From NCBI GenBank assembly GCA_025618425.1, contig CM046838.1, positions 14,408,010 through 14,472,009 of the forward strand: 64,000 bases of DNA, given 5' to 3'. Below the pieces are notes generated by a model. The model searched no databases, was not told the origin of the DNA, and was given only the letters and a program-made list of their open reading frames with translations. How positions within the stretch are numbered: the stretch's first letter is position 1; each line of letters opens with the position of its first letter. Shown here in pieces: positions 1 through 10,200 of the stretch. Origin of the DNA: Heliocidaris tuberculata. Its lineage: Eukaryota; Echinodermata; Echinoidea; Camarodonta; Echinometridae. Both the position numbers and the translations under genes were made by a program.

Positions 1-120
1 ATTTTAATAGTTAGAGGTATAGTATAGTCATGGACTGTATTACTGAACAGCATTGTATTACCGAACACATACAGTTAAGCGCCTAAAATGGATTTCATAC
101 GCTTGGGACTACGCGTACAT
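1..120. repeat. Dispersed repeat copy, inverted relative to 8035-8135
   Basis: This segment reads, in reverse complement, like 8035-8135: both share the block ATTTTAGGCGCTTAACT, a GTTCGGTAATACAAT block and TGACTATAC. The two copies are diverged and in opposite orientation about 8 kb apart. The copy runs off the window edge, so its full length is unknown. No coding potential is seen. Confidence 0.6.
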
Positions 121-399
121 GTTCTCCACATGCACTACTGAAACAAAGGACACTGGTAGAAGATCATAAAATGAGGCAAAAAAACATAAGTAATATCTTA
201 GGAACTGCTCTCTGGTCACCCAGGCCCCCAGTTGTCCCCCCATTGGCCCCAAATTGTGGTAAGTTTTAGTTGTGTGTCTTTTTCCCATAGCGGGCACACT
301 TTTGGTATTATACAATACCCTTTTCACGGGACCAAAACGCCGCATTGTTGCCAAGTGTTAGTAGGTCTAGTACTAGTAGCCTAGATCTATACACCTATC

Positions 400-625
400 A
401 ATTGTATGACGTCCCTCACGACCCCCGGGCATGGTACGTCACTTGTTCAATGTGCGTCGGATTTTCCATGATGCACCCCAGCGTCCTATTTTTGACGGAC
501 ATTCGCCTACCATGACGCACCTATGACGGACATTTGCTTACAATGACGGTACCCTTAGTCAGTTTTGTGACGCATAATTTCTTGATTTTAATGAACCATT
601 TCTCTCCTAGTGACGGACGAACCGT
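400..625. other. Non-coding stretch with clustered TGACG motifs
   Basis: No gene is seen. The pentamer TGACG or its complement recurs many times in about 225 bp, and TGACGGACATT occurs twice. This could be decayed tandem repeat units or a cluster of CRE/ATF half-sites; the sequence does not decide. Confidence 0.35.
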
Positions 626-685
626 TGGCAAACCCGGCCGGGAGAAGAGGGGACCAGACACGCGCACGTGCCATTTTATATGTTA

Positions 686-765
686 GTACAAGGGAAAATT
701 ATTATGAAGGGAAAAAATCAATGTGTGCAAGTTCGTAATGAATTCATAATAATTTTCCCTTGTAC
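686..765. repeat. Perfect 23-nt inverted repeat (hairpin)
   Basis: The arms at 686-708 and 743-765 are exact reverse complements beginning GTACAAGGGAAAATT, separated by a 34-nt spacer. It may be the end of a foldback element. No coding potential. Confidence 0.7.
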
Positions 766-779
766 GTAGACTAGAACGG

Positions 780-1176
780 GTGTGATGTTATCTTCATTCC
801 TGCGCAGTGGAAACCGTTTAAATTCGGCTGCAAGATTTTCAAATGGATAATAACTTGGACATGTTGGACCCTGAATTACCTGAAACGGAGCATTACAAGG
901 AATAGAACAGTCAAATTGGTAAGTGAACAGATTCATGATCATGTTTAGAGCCTACGCCTAATCTATTCAATTTGTAAAAATATTTCAAAAAAGGGAGTCT
1001 ACAAGCCTTTTTACGACTACATGTACATGTCGACTGTTCGTCGGCTATCAGAAAGTTTGCACAGCAGAGACAGAGTGATAGGAGCGTTTCTATCTTGAAT
1101 GGCCGAACCCTGTCAAAATTAAGACTTACAGACTGTATAAGAGGCTAATGAACGAGAGACAGAATTTTTGGTCTAG
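780..1176 (+). mobile_element. Partial copy of the GACCAAAAATTC inverted-repeat transposon
   Basis: Collinear with 34318-34691. The shared blocks include ATCTTCATTC, GGCTGCAAGATTTTCAAA, GAGCATTACAAGGAATA, CAGTCAAATTGGTAAGTGA and the end GAGAGACAGAATTTTTGGTC. Only the right half of the family is present. A second, shorter piece of the same terminus follows at 1185-1270 and is interrupted by the DIRS element. Confidence 0.7.
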
Positions 1177-1268
1177 TTTCGGTAGGGTCGGCTCTTCACT
1201 TAGAATAACAATAAGTGAATAGCCGACCCTGTCAAAATAATAAGACTGAGGCTAATGAACGAGAGACA

Positions 1269-1430
1269 GAATTCTATTACATAACATTCGTACAAGCCTT
1301 CAGAGGGTTAGCATTTTTCCCATGGCCAGGTGCCAGGCAGTGAGACCACACAAAGGAAATTCAAAGTCAATTGAAATTCCAATGAGGACGGAGTCCCTAT
1401 AAATAGGGCTCATGTGTGTGAGTATTCATC
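1269..1430 (+). repeat. DIRS left inverted terminal repeat with TATA-like promoter
   Basis: Reverse complementary to 6371-6585 over blocks such as GTGAGACCACACAAAGGAAA and TTGAAATTCCAATGAGGACG. It holds TATAAATAG at 1398-1406, followed about 30 nt later by TGTGTGTGAGTATTCATC, a plausible start of the element transcript. The matching TATA position in the right ITR is degenerate. Confidence 0.85.
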
Positions 1431-1502
1431 TTTTCCTTTGTGTTGCGGCAGTCAGGTCGTCCGTTTAGCAGAATCTCTACTCTTCAGATAGGCCTACGTA
1501 CG

Positions 1503-2316
1503 ATGCAGGCGGAGGATTTCCTCGAGCGGGACCCAGAAGGTCTACCTCAAGATGCGGAAGCTGACCGGGTCGCTGTCATAGAATCCAAATTAGCTGCCCA
1601 GTCTGATGAACTGAGGAAAATTTCGTCGACAGTGTCTCGGTTTGTGGACGCGTTTTCCGCAAACCAGGTAGAGACAGTTCCACGTGCGAAGCACGGGAGC
1701 ATTGAGCGTCCAGCAGTTAACAAGGACGATGATTTAATGAGCATTTTTCGCTGATGAGACGCTGTCTCACTGCTCTAATTCACTCAGTAGGGTATCCAAA
1801 ACAGAGCCCAAAACTAGCGAGCCGTTTTTGGACGGAGATTGTGCAGACCTTTACCAAGGTTCGTCGGAGAAGCGTCGACCAGCTATTTTTGATGGCCTGG
1901 CTACTCGCATGACGAAGGCAGTCACACTTCCCCCCAAAAAGGAAAGTCTCGAAAATATTGCGAAGCCTGAAAATGCTCCCGCTGTCTGCGCACCCAAAAT
2001 TCCTCATGAATTGTGGGGTACTATCTCTCCTAAAATTCGTGCAGCAGACTCCCGCTCTCAGAGATTGCAGAGCTATATCGTCAAGAGCATTCTACCCTAC
2101 GGAGAAATTCTTTCCGAACTCCATAGTGCGACTACGGAGAAGCGTTGTGTTGACGTTGAGCGGATCAAGCGCTTTGCTCTCGACGGCATTGCTCTCGGAG
2201 GTTTCGCCTCATTCGATGTGAGCATGAGAAGAAGGGGGGAACTGAAACGCTCCTTTAGCCACAAGTACAAGGGGATTTGTAATCGTTCTATCCCATTGAC
2301 AGAGTCTATTTGGTGA
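1503..2316 (+). pseudogene. DIRS gag-like ORF, frame broken
   Basis: An ATG at 1503 opens an 83-codon frame that stops at 1752-1754. The first half is acidic and polar, with a heptad-like stretch typical of DIRS ORF1 N-termini. A second frame, 1828-2316, contains a KPENAPAVCAPKIP-type linker and an IVKSILPYGEIL segment and probably continues the same original ORF. The two pieces are in different frames, so at least one indel separates them. No zinc knuckle is visible. Assignment as gag rests mainly on position between the left ITR and RT. Confidence 0.55.
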
Positions 2317-2332
2317 CGACTTTCATTCTACA

Positions 2333-4078
2333 TTGAAAACAGTAGGTGACTCATACCAAGTCAGCCAGAAGATCTCGCCTAATATGAAGGCAAAGCGCTC
2401 ATCCAGCTACAGTCGACGGGACGAGCCTTATCCTGCTCATCGTCAGGATCGTCGCGATTGTTATGATCGTCAGGATCGTCAAGATCGTTCACGATTTGGG
2501 AAGGATACTTCTTTCTTCCAGACACGGAAAGGCGACTTTCGCCCCCCCAGCCACGGTTTCCCGTGCTCCGCCTCCAAAGTCGAACACATCCCACTTCAAG
2601 AATGGCAAGCCATTTCAAAAAAACTAGTAAGTGATCTTTCCGATTCAGGGAGACTCAGGTTTTTCAGAGATGAATGGTCTCGTCTAACATCAGATCCTTG
2701 GGTGCTAGACACAATTAGTGGATATAAAATTGATTTTACTTCTTCTCCTCGTCAGTCTCACTTTCCGAGTAACTATATTACTTCTCTCGAAGAGAGAGAG
2801 GCAATTAACAGGGAAATCAGTTCCCTTCTCGAGAAGAAAGCAATTAAACAAACATCCAAGCAAAACATTGTTTTCTTATCCACTATCTTCACTATCCCTA
2901 AGAAATCAGGGGAACGCAGACCAATCATAAATCTGAAAAACCTGAACCATTTGTTAAGTATGAACATTTTAAGATGGAACATTTAAAAATGTTAAGGATA
3001 TTATGATGAAATCTGATTTCATAACTTCCATCGATCTCAAGGATGCTTATTTTTCCATTCCTATTCATGAAAGTTATCATCGTTATTTAGGTTTTTCGTG
3101 GGAAAATGTTTTTTATCGTTTCCAATGTCTTCCTTTTGGGCTTAGTTCAGCTCCAAGAGTATTTACTAAAGTCATGAAACCAGTAATGGCTGCCATAAGA
3201 AGCAGAGGCATTTGTTCTATGATTTAGATGATATTATTATTTTTGCTAATTCAAGAGAATTGAGCATCGAGCATACTCACTTTGTTTGTGATTTGTTGTC
3301 CTCATTAGGATTTAATATTAATTTTATGAAATCCTCGTTGACACCCGAAACTAGCGCCACTTATCTTGGCTTTTGTATTAACTCGTCAAGTATGACAATA
3401 AGCTTACCCCATGAGAAGGTGGAGAAAATAAGAATGCTAGGAAATTTGATCCTCTTTTCAGAAAGAGTTATTATTCGTGATCTTGCTAGGTTTATTGGAC
3501 TCATTGTTTCTTCCTTCGATGCCTTTCCAAAAGGCAGACTTCATTATCGTCTGTTGGAAAGAACCAAAATCATTGCACTACAAAATTCAGATGGGAGTTT
3601 TGATGCTACCTTGTCATTGAATAGGGACGTTTTACAAGAAATCGAGTGGTGGCTTAATATCCCACCTGAGGAATTCTGTTCCTCTGCAGAAATTCCTCCA
3701 ATTGACGTTTCAATACGTACAGATGCAAGCAATACAGGGTGGGGTGCTTACTGCGAGGACGATAACTCCTTTTCTCAAGGTGTTTGGCCGTCCACTGTTT
3801 CTCATTTGCATATCAATGTTCTTGAATTACTCGCAATAAAACACGCATTATCTAGTACTCTATGTAGTACCCGCCATGATACCCATATTCACATTAAGTC
3901 AGACAATAGTTCTGCAGTCTCTTACATTAATAAACTAGGGGGATGCGTTCCTCAATTGAATAGAATTTCTTATGCAATTTGGTCCTTTTGTTTCGATCGC
4001 AATATTTGGTTGTCAGCATCCCACCTGGCTGGAATGCTTAATATAGAAGCTGACACGCTTTCACGTAGAGATCAATAA
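2333..4078 (+). pseudogene. DIRS reverse transcriptase and RNase H, frameshifted
   Basis: Three successive frames cover the polymerase. 2333-2986 holds the basic RS/RD-rich linker and the N-terminal RT fingers ending IPKKSGERRPIINLKNLN. 3003-3227 holds the palm motif FITSIDLKDAYFSIPIH and the LPFGLSSAPRVFTKVMKP motif. 3212-4078 holds the LDDIIIFANS catalytic segment and then RNase H, with TDASNTGWGAY (first Asp), NVLELLAIKHAL (Glu), SDNSSAVSYIN (Asp) and a C-terminal NIEADTLSR (Asp). The frame shifts near 2960-2990 by what looks like a 1-nt loss, and again beside the catalytic Asp pair at 3224-3235, where the usual YLDD is spaced differently. Gene order and motifs match DIRS rather than Ty3/gypsy or LINE polymerases. 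Confidence 0.85.
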
Positions 4079-4550
4079 CAAAGAGCTTCACCTTTGTCCT
4101 GATTTATTTGTTTCAATCTGCCGTCATTTCAATGTAAGACCCGAGATTGATCTATTTTCTTCTTGCTTCAACAATTAATTATCATGTTATGTCTCATGGA
4201 GACGCGACCCCAAAGCATTCGCAGTAGATGCATTTTCTTTATCTTGGAATTCAATGACAGTGCAGGCCTATCTATTTCCTCCATTTTGTCTTCTTGCCAG
4301 GGTCCTACACAAAGTAAGGAAAGACAACGTAGAGAAAGCCTTACTCATCGCCCCTCTATGGCAAGCACAGCCTTGGTACCCAATAATTCTTCAGTTACTG
4401 GTTGCTGTACCTCTTCTTCTACCACCCAATTCTTTGATCGATTGCCAGAGTCCGTTCCCAAGTCTTCATCTAACCGCCTTCGTCATCTCGTCGAATGCTG
4501 GCGCTCAACGGGAATTTCAGAACACGCTTAGAGTCTCATCGCCCTCTCTT
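4079..4550 (+). pseudogene. DIRS RNase H C-terminal extension, degenerate
   Basis: Two overlapping frames (4163-4531 and 4254-4655) carry pieces of a region common at the C-terminus of DIRS RT/RNase H proteins: an IDLFSS segment, DPKAFAVDAFSLSW, then AYLFPPFCLLARVLHKV and APLWQAQPWYPIILQLL. The pieces switch frames, so indels have accumulated. Function of this extension is not known to me. Confidence 0.5.
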
Positions 4551-5464
4551 GGCGAGATGGAACCAACAAGCAGTACGAATCCGCTTTTCAACTATGGCTT
4601 CGCTGGTGTGGTGAACAGTCGATTAATCCCTATCAACCATGTATCGCTGATGTAATAAACTTCCTTAGTTCTCAACAGAGTCAAGATAAATCGTATTCAA
4701 CTATTAATTCGTACCGATCAGCGCTTTCTTCTGTTCTCCAACCAATCGAAGGATTCCCAGTTGGAAAACATCCCTTAGTTGTTAGACTTATGAAGGGGGT
4801 ATTCAATATTAATTCCCCGAAACCTAGATACCAAAGTACTTGGAAAGTCTCCAATGTTCTTGATTATTTATGTTCACTCGCTGATAATTCTCAACTTTCT
4901 CTGTTAGATCTTAGTAAAAAGTTGGCTTCATTAGTTGCCTTAGTGTCAGCACAACGTACGCAGACCCTTAACCACCTGGATATTTCTTTTTTGAACTTGT
5001 CTGACGATAGAGCAGTTTTTCAGGTCATGAACCTTTTGAAAACAACTACGCCAAAGCGAGGTATTGCAAATCAGACTATCGAACTTCTGCCCTACCCTCC
5101 TAATAAGAAATTATGTGTGTTGTCAGCATTACAGGAGTACATTAGTCGTACGAAGTCTCGTGAGGAGACGGGCGAAACAAAACTTTTCATTTCCACCAAG
5201 AAACCGCACAAATCTGTGACGTCCAGCACATTAGCCAGATGGCTAAAGTCTACCTTATCAGCATCGGGAATCGATACTACAGTTTTTTCGGCTCACAGCT
5301 TTCGAAGCGCGTCCACCTCTTCTGCCTTTGCCCATGGTGCAACTATGAAAGAAATTTTAAAGAAGGCAGACTGGTCCAATGCTAGAACCTTTCAAACATT
5401 CTACCACAAGCCTGTTAATGAAGAAACAACTTTTGCTTCAGCAGTCTTGAATAATTCGGAATGA
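4551..5464 (+). pseudogene. DIRS tyrosine recombinase
   Basis: The frame ending at 5464 is open from about 4555; the ATG at 4790 is internal to the domain, so the true start lies upstream or in a fused frame. The N-terminal core-binding part (ADVINFLSSQQS, STINSYRSALSSV) precedes the catalytic part. Family residues can be seen: Arg in SAQRTQTLNHL, the HxxR pair in SAHSFRSAS, and the nucleophile Tyr in FQTFYHKPV. This is the best preserved module of the element. Recombinases of this kind insert the circular DIRS cDNA. The only obvious defect is the disconnection from an upstream initiation codon. Confidence 0.85.
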
Positions 5465-5924
5465 CTTTGTTCTATTTCGTGTAAATCCACGATTTAGTTT
5501 ATTTTCCCTCCATCTCTATGTTTTTCATGTTGCTAATGTCCTCTACATATTTCTAGGAAGTTGAATGTCTATGTTGGTTTTATGTTGAAGCTTGTTGTTT
5601 TACAACTTAAGCAGCAAAAGAGTGTAAGATGAAAAAAGGAAATATGCAAGTCATTTAGGAGATCCATATTGTGTATTATATTGATGGAGCAATTTTAATA
5701 GTTTCATCGCTCAAGCAACAGAGAGTGAAAGATGGGATAGTAAATGTTTGTGCTTTGTGCGCACATGTTTGAAACTCTTTCATTCTGGTGAATTAAGTGT
5801 ACACTGTATTATTGATCATGTTGATTAAACTGGAATATAAAGGATAAAGGATAAAACTTTGTTTTCTCTTTATTTCAAGTGTATTCGCCAGAGCTTCTGT
5901 GATTTACGCTTTGAATAGACCTAT

Positions 5925-6051
5925 GCTAACCCTCTGAAGACTTGTACGAATGTTATGTAATAATAGAATTCCTAAATTATGCATAGATCTATTATTAATG
6001 AAGTATAATTGGAATTCTATTAATATTAATGAAGTACAAGTCGAAGAGGGT
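5925..6051 (+). repeat. DIRS internal complementary region
   Basis: 5925-5970 is the reverse complement of the outer left ITR (1269-1312). 5967-6051 is the reverse complement of the outer right ITR (about 6494-6585). The two halves meet at GAATTCC, giving the element's circle-junction sequence. In DIRS elements this region templates completion of the ends during replication. Confidence 0.85.
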
Positions 6052-6370
6052 CCCACCCATTCAGATTTTTCTGGAACTCCCACCCGTATTCTGTTCTGAG
6101 AATCTGTTGTAAATCCCAGAACCTCTTATACTTTTTTCTTAAGTCAAGATTTGAAGTGGTTGTTGTTTGCATCCCTTGTTGACGATTGAGTGGCCATTAT
6201 ATCTTTTCTCTTAATCGTGAGAGCCATGTTGCGAGAGGATGACGTGATTTGAATGATAAGCGTTATTGATCTTGAACTCACGTCAATGACTTGTTCTTTT
6301 TTTTTTGCAGTCTCCCTCCTCAATATTTTTTTTTGTTCTTACACACTTGAACCGCTCTTTACTTTGGAAC

Positions 6371-6585
6371 GATGAATACTCACACACATGAGCCCTAGAA
6401 TCTATAGATCTAGGGACTCCGTCCTCATTGGAATTTCAATTGACTTTGAATTTCCTTTGTGTGGTCTCACTGCCTGACACCTGGGAAAATGCTAACCCTC
6501 TTCGACTTGTAGTTGTACTTCATTAATATTAATAGAATTCCAATTAGACCCTATACTTCATTATAATTTGCATAATTTAGGAATT
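6371..6585 (-). repeat. DIRS right inverted terminal repeat
   Basis: Reverse complement of the left ITR from GATGAATACTCACACACATG through CTAACCCTCTTCGACTTG. It extends further out as an AT-rich end finishing CATAATTTAGGAATT. Divergence from the left ITR, including the TATA area, indicates an old insertion. Confidence 0.8.
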
Positions 6586-6595
6586 TTCGGTCTAG

Positions 6596-7233
6596 ATCTA
6601 TAACTTACCGTACGTGTAACTTTGTCTTTGTATTGTAAGAATGATCACGTACCCGGCCCTCATCATCCTAATGGATGCCGAAATGGTGTCGTCTGCAAAG
6701 GAAAGCTACGTCTCCGTTATCTGCAGCGCAGCTACATGTAGCTAGTGATGTGATGTAGAGCTCCAGATATACAATGCAATGTAGATCAGACTTTGCATGT
6801 TTGTTTACGTGCGAAAGAAATACACGAACGCTATAGATTGGGACCCGGAAGAGAAACACGATTCAGCTGTGAAACGTGTGTGCAGCTGGCCTATAGCCCA
6901 AAGGCCATAGCTAGGCATAGCCTAGCGTATAGCCTAGCCGTACATACCATAAGCGAGTGGCCGGGGCCGGGGGTACATGTCCTAGAGTTAGTCATGCAAT
7001 CAAATTATGTATTAATACCCCTGTTTTGTTTCTTAAAAATGCTTATATTCTCATGGTGTTGGATAATATGAAATTGATAGAATTAAGAAATAACATTATG
7101 CTATTATTAATAAACTTTATTAACACAGAAAAAATATTTAGACTTATCTTTCGTGACTAGTCTATATCTCAACAAATATATCGGATTATTTCCATTGGCT
7201 AATAATAATAACCATAAATGCTGTTGCGAAATC
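6596..7233 (+). promoter_or_regulatory. CZIB upstream region
   Basis: This is the 640 bp between the DIRS element and the CZIB start codon. An inverted CCAAT box (ATTGG) lies at 7194-7198, about 36 bp before the ATG. No TATA box is obvious. An upstream ATG at 7218 is out of frame with the CZIB ATG and overlaps it. Confidence 0.35.
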
Positions 7234-7239
7234 ATGGTG
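7234..7239 (+). CDS. CZIB exon 1 (coding part)
   Basis: ATGGTG followed directly by the donor GTAAGT. It codes only Met-Val, phase 0. It fits the family N-terminus, where Met and one or two residues precede the IALQL-like strand. Confidence 0.65.
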
Positions 7240-10200
7240 GTAAGTTGTGCCTGTGAAGTGTGATCATGTCTTCAGTCTGGTGATCATCAGACATGTCATG
7301 AGATATAACTTTACTTATTTTCTAAATCACTTATTTAAACTTAAATCTTTTAATTTATCTCCGTTTTTTCTATTTTCAGCGCATCGGATTACAAATCAAG
7401 GGAAATTTGGAGAATGTGACCAATCTTGGTCCGGATGGTGATGATTTTCGCTGGTACATGAAGGTAAGTAACGTTTGTGGATATGGACATGCACTGGATA
7501 TGGTCCCCTGCATGCTGGCCAGCTAGCATGCCTGGCGCGCGGCAGGGATGCAGGCCTCGACTTGTCTTGGGCGCGGGCGCGGTGGTCCTCTTCTTCGATC
7601 TACCCTTAGCTCATTCATGACGACTCCTTAGCTCAGACTCGAGTGAGTCGATCCATTTATACTTTATCCATTCTTAAATCAGACTAAGAAACTCACTCAC
7701 ACTTTATTATGCGAGGTTATTGGAGATAACCTCGCACTCTGTATGGTGGTTGATCCAGTGTCCGAACACTTTTCAGAAAATCAACGATAGCAAATAAAAT
7801 ATCAAACGAATATCTGTCAAACTTACATAATGAATGCTCAAAGTCCTACAGAAAAAGAAGTTGATGGAATTTTAAAAAGACAATGTAGATTTAATACGAT
7901 ATTCCCTTCCGAGTGAACCCCTTCCCAACGACGCGGCCTTTTGGTCCCTTGATAGATCTAAAGGTACTGTATTTCCGAACGTGTGAAACCTATGGGAAAA
8001 AGACAACCTTTGTTTGAATAGTGTGGTTTTTATACACGTAATCCCACGCGTATGAAAACCCATTTTAGGCGCTTAACTCTACACGTTCGGTAATACAATC
8101 TGTTCGGAATTACAATCCTTGACTATACCTTCATTATACTGTGAGTGTGAGCAAGCAATTGCCTCAATTGGCAAGAGTGTAATATCTTGCCCATATGTGT
8201 GCAGGAGGGGAGCAAGATCACCGACCAAAAACAGCCTGAAAATTTCACTTGATCAAGATGATAAAGATTCTATTGAAGGATCTGGCATGAAATTAGATAT
8301 TCTATCATAATGTACATGTAGAAGGAAGTATTTTCTCAAAATTTTGCTGATTATATTTATAATTTATATTGGTGTTTTTACCTCTTCAACTAGTTAGAGG
8401 TCGTGACAGGCCGAAATCGACACAGCCCCATATAGTGATGGTCTCGTGAGTGTAAGAAACTAGAAGTAAGATTCTCATAGTGATTTAGTGAATGGGTCAG
8501 GTAATGGATCATGGACTATATAGACTCACTCATAATTATGCAAGGTTATTGTAGACTGTGGACAAGACTAGACTTTGGAGTGCATTCTGTGCATAGAGAA
8601 TACATACATTGAAGACCTTCCTATACTACTCTTGTTCTTGCACTTTTTGACCTATAAATTCTGGATCAAAGTACAGTATGATTATCAAAACACATACAAA
8701 ATGATAAAGAATGTAGTTTTGCACATACATATATTTTAATACTTTAATGAATGTAGGTTTAACATTATTGGTCTACTTTATATAATCAGATGCATAAGTT
8801 GTAAGGTTCGTTCCCTCAATTGCTCAAAGATAATGATTTGAAGGGGTCAATCATTTTCACTAACTGTCAGTCATAACTTACTTGATTCAATCATGTGTTC
8901 TCCAATGAAATGATAAGGACATACAGACTACCTGTATGTAGTGGAATGAATGTTGCTCTATTTTCGTTCTGTCTCTCCTTGATTGATGCACTCACCACTG
9001 CCATTACGTTTCTCTTTCTCTTGTTTTATTTATGTATGTCTGTTTTTGTTTTGCTTTTCCTTGCAGCTAAAATGTAGCAGCTGCAATGAAATAACAGAAA
9101 CCTGGCAGTATGTGACTCTTACAGTAAGTACAGTGTTTATTTATATCTATGAAAAATGACATTGTGATAGAAAGAGGCAATGCAGTTTCTTGACAGCATT
9201 GGTCGTCAGTAACCAAGTTTCTTGGATCAAAATAGGTTCTCTAGTCAGGATTGTATGGAAAAATCTTTGCTCTCTTTGTACTAAGCAATCGATTCAAACA
9301 TGATGGTTTTTGTTTTATTTTTGTCTCCAGGAAAGTTCACCCCTCAAAGGAGGCAGGGGTCATGCCAGTATGGTCTCAAAATGTAAGCTATGTAGCAGGG
9401 AAAATTCAATAGGTAAGCTGCTGTTATTGTTTTTGTTATTGTTATTTTTATTTTTTATTTTTTATTTTTTTTCAATTTCATCGATTCCTCTGTTTTGGGG
9501 TCAGGATATACTTTACCATATTTAACTGGGTATTATGAAGTATCAATTTACACAAAGGTTATTCCTGGCTTTTGCTCTATTGCATAATTTCCATGCATTC
9601 TAGCCGCATTTCAGAAAGTCATGTTACTTTTTGGTACAGCAATCTAATTGAAATTCAGCTTCACCCAGAGGCTTTTTGTTTAAAAAGAATTTCTTTCCCC
9701 TGTATCGGTCTATTGTATAGGTCAATTATTTCTTTCTTTTGTCTTTTATCATTTACAATTTCTAAACTCTCCCATTCGCTTGCTTCTACCTGTGATTATT
9801 AGGTGGTCTGTCATTTGACAGACCACCTCTTAATTTCGTCAGAATTTTCTTTATTATTTATTTATTTATTTTTATTTTTCCGGCACTTTCTTGTTATCAT
9901 GATTCCTCAAAATCTGCTCAGTCAATTTGCTTCAAATTTTCGTCAGTCATCAGGTCCTATAAGATCAAGCTCGGGCATCTTTTTCAAGGTCATCAGGTCA
10001 TCGTGGCGTCATCCAGGCGCCATTTTGTGAAATCGCATTATCGATATCTTCATAACAAGTCATAAAAAATGAACCATATTTAACACATATGAACTTCAGG
10101 TCAAGGGTCAATGTAATATTTCAGCAAAATCCACGCGCGCATCATGACGCGCACGTATGTGCCCATCAAAATTTAGAACTGCTCAAAATCACTTTTTAAT

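Larger units (their letters stand above)
1269..6585 (+). mobile_element. DIRS-type tyrosine-recombinase retroelement, decayed
   Basis: About 5.3 kb. The order is left inverted terminal repeat (ITR), gag-like ORF, reverse transcriptase/RNase H, tyrosine recombinase, internal complementary region (ICR), right ITR. This is the arrangement known for DIRS-1-like elements, which integrate with a tyrosine recombinase through a circular intermediate and make no normal target-site duplication. The right ITR (6371-6585) is the reverse complement of the left (1269-1430), and the ICR (5925-6051) is complementary to both outer ends. Several frame breaks (near 1752, 2960-2990 and 3212, and between 4078 and 4550) make it non-functional as it stands. 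Flanks at 1261-1270 and 6583-6595 join to reproduce the uninterrupted site seen at 1155-1176. Confidence 0.9.
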
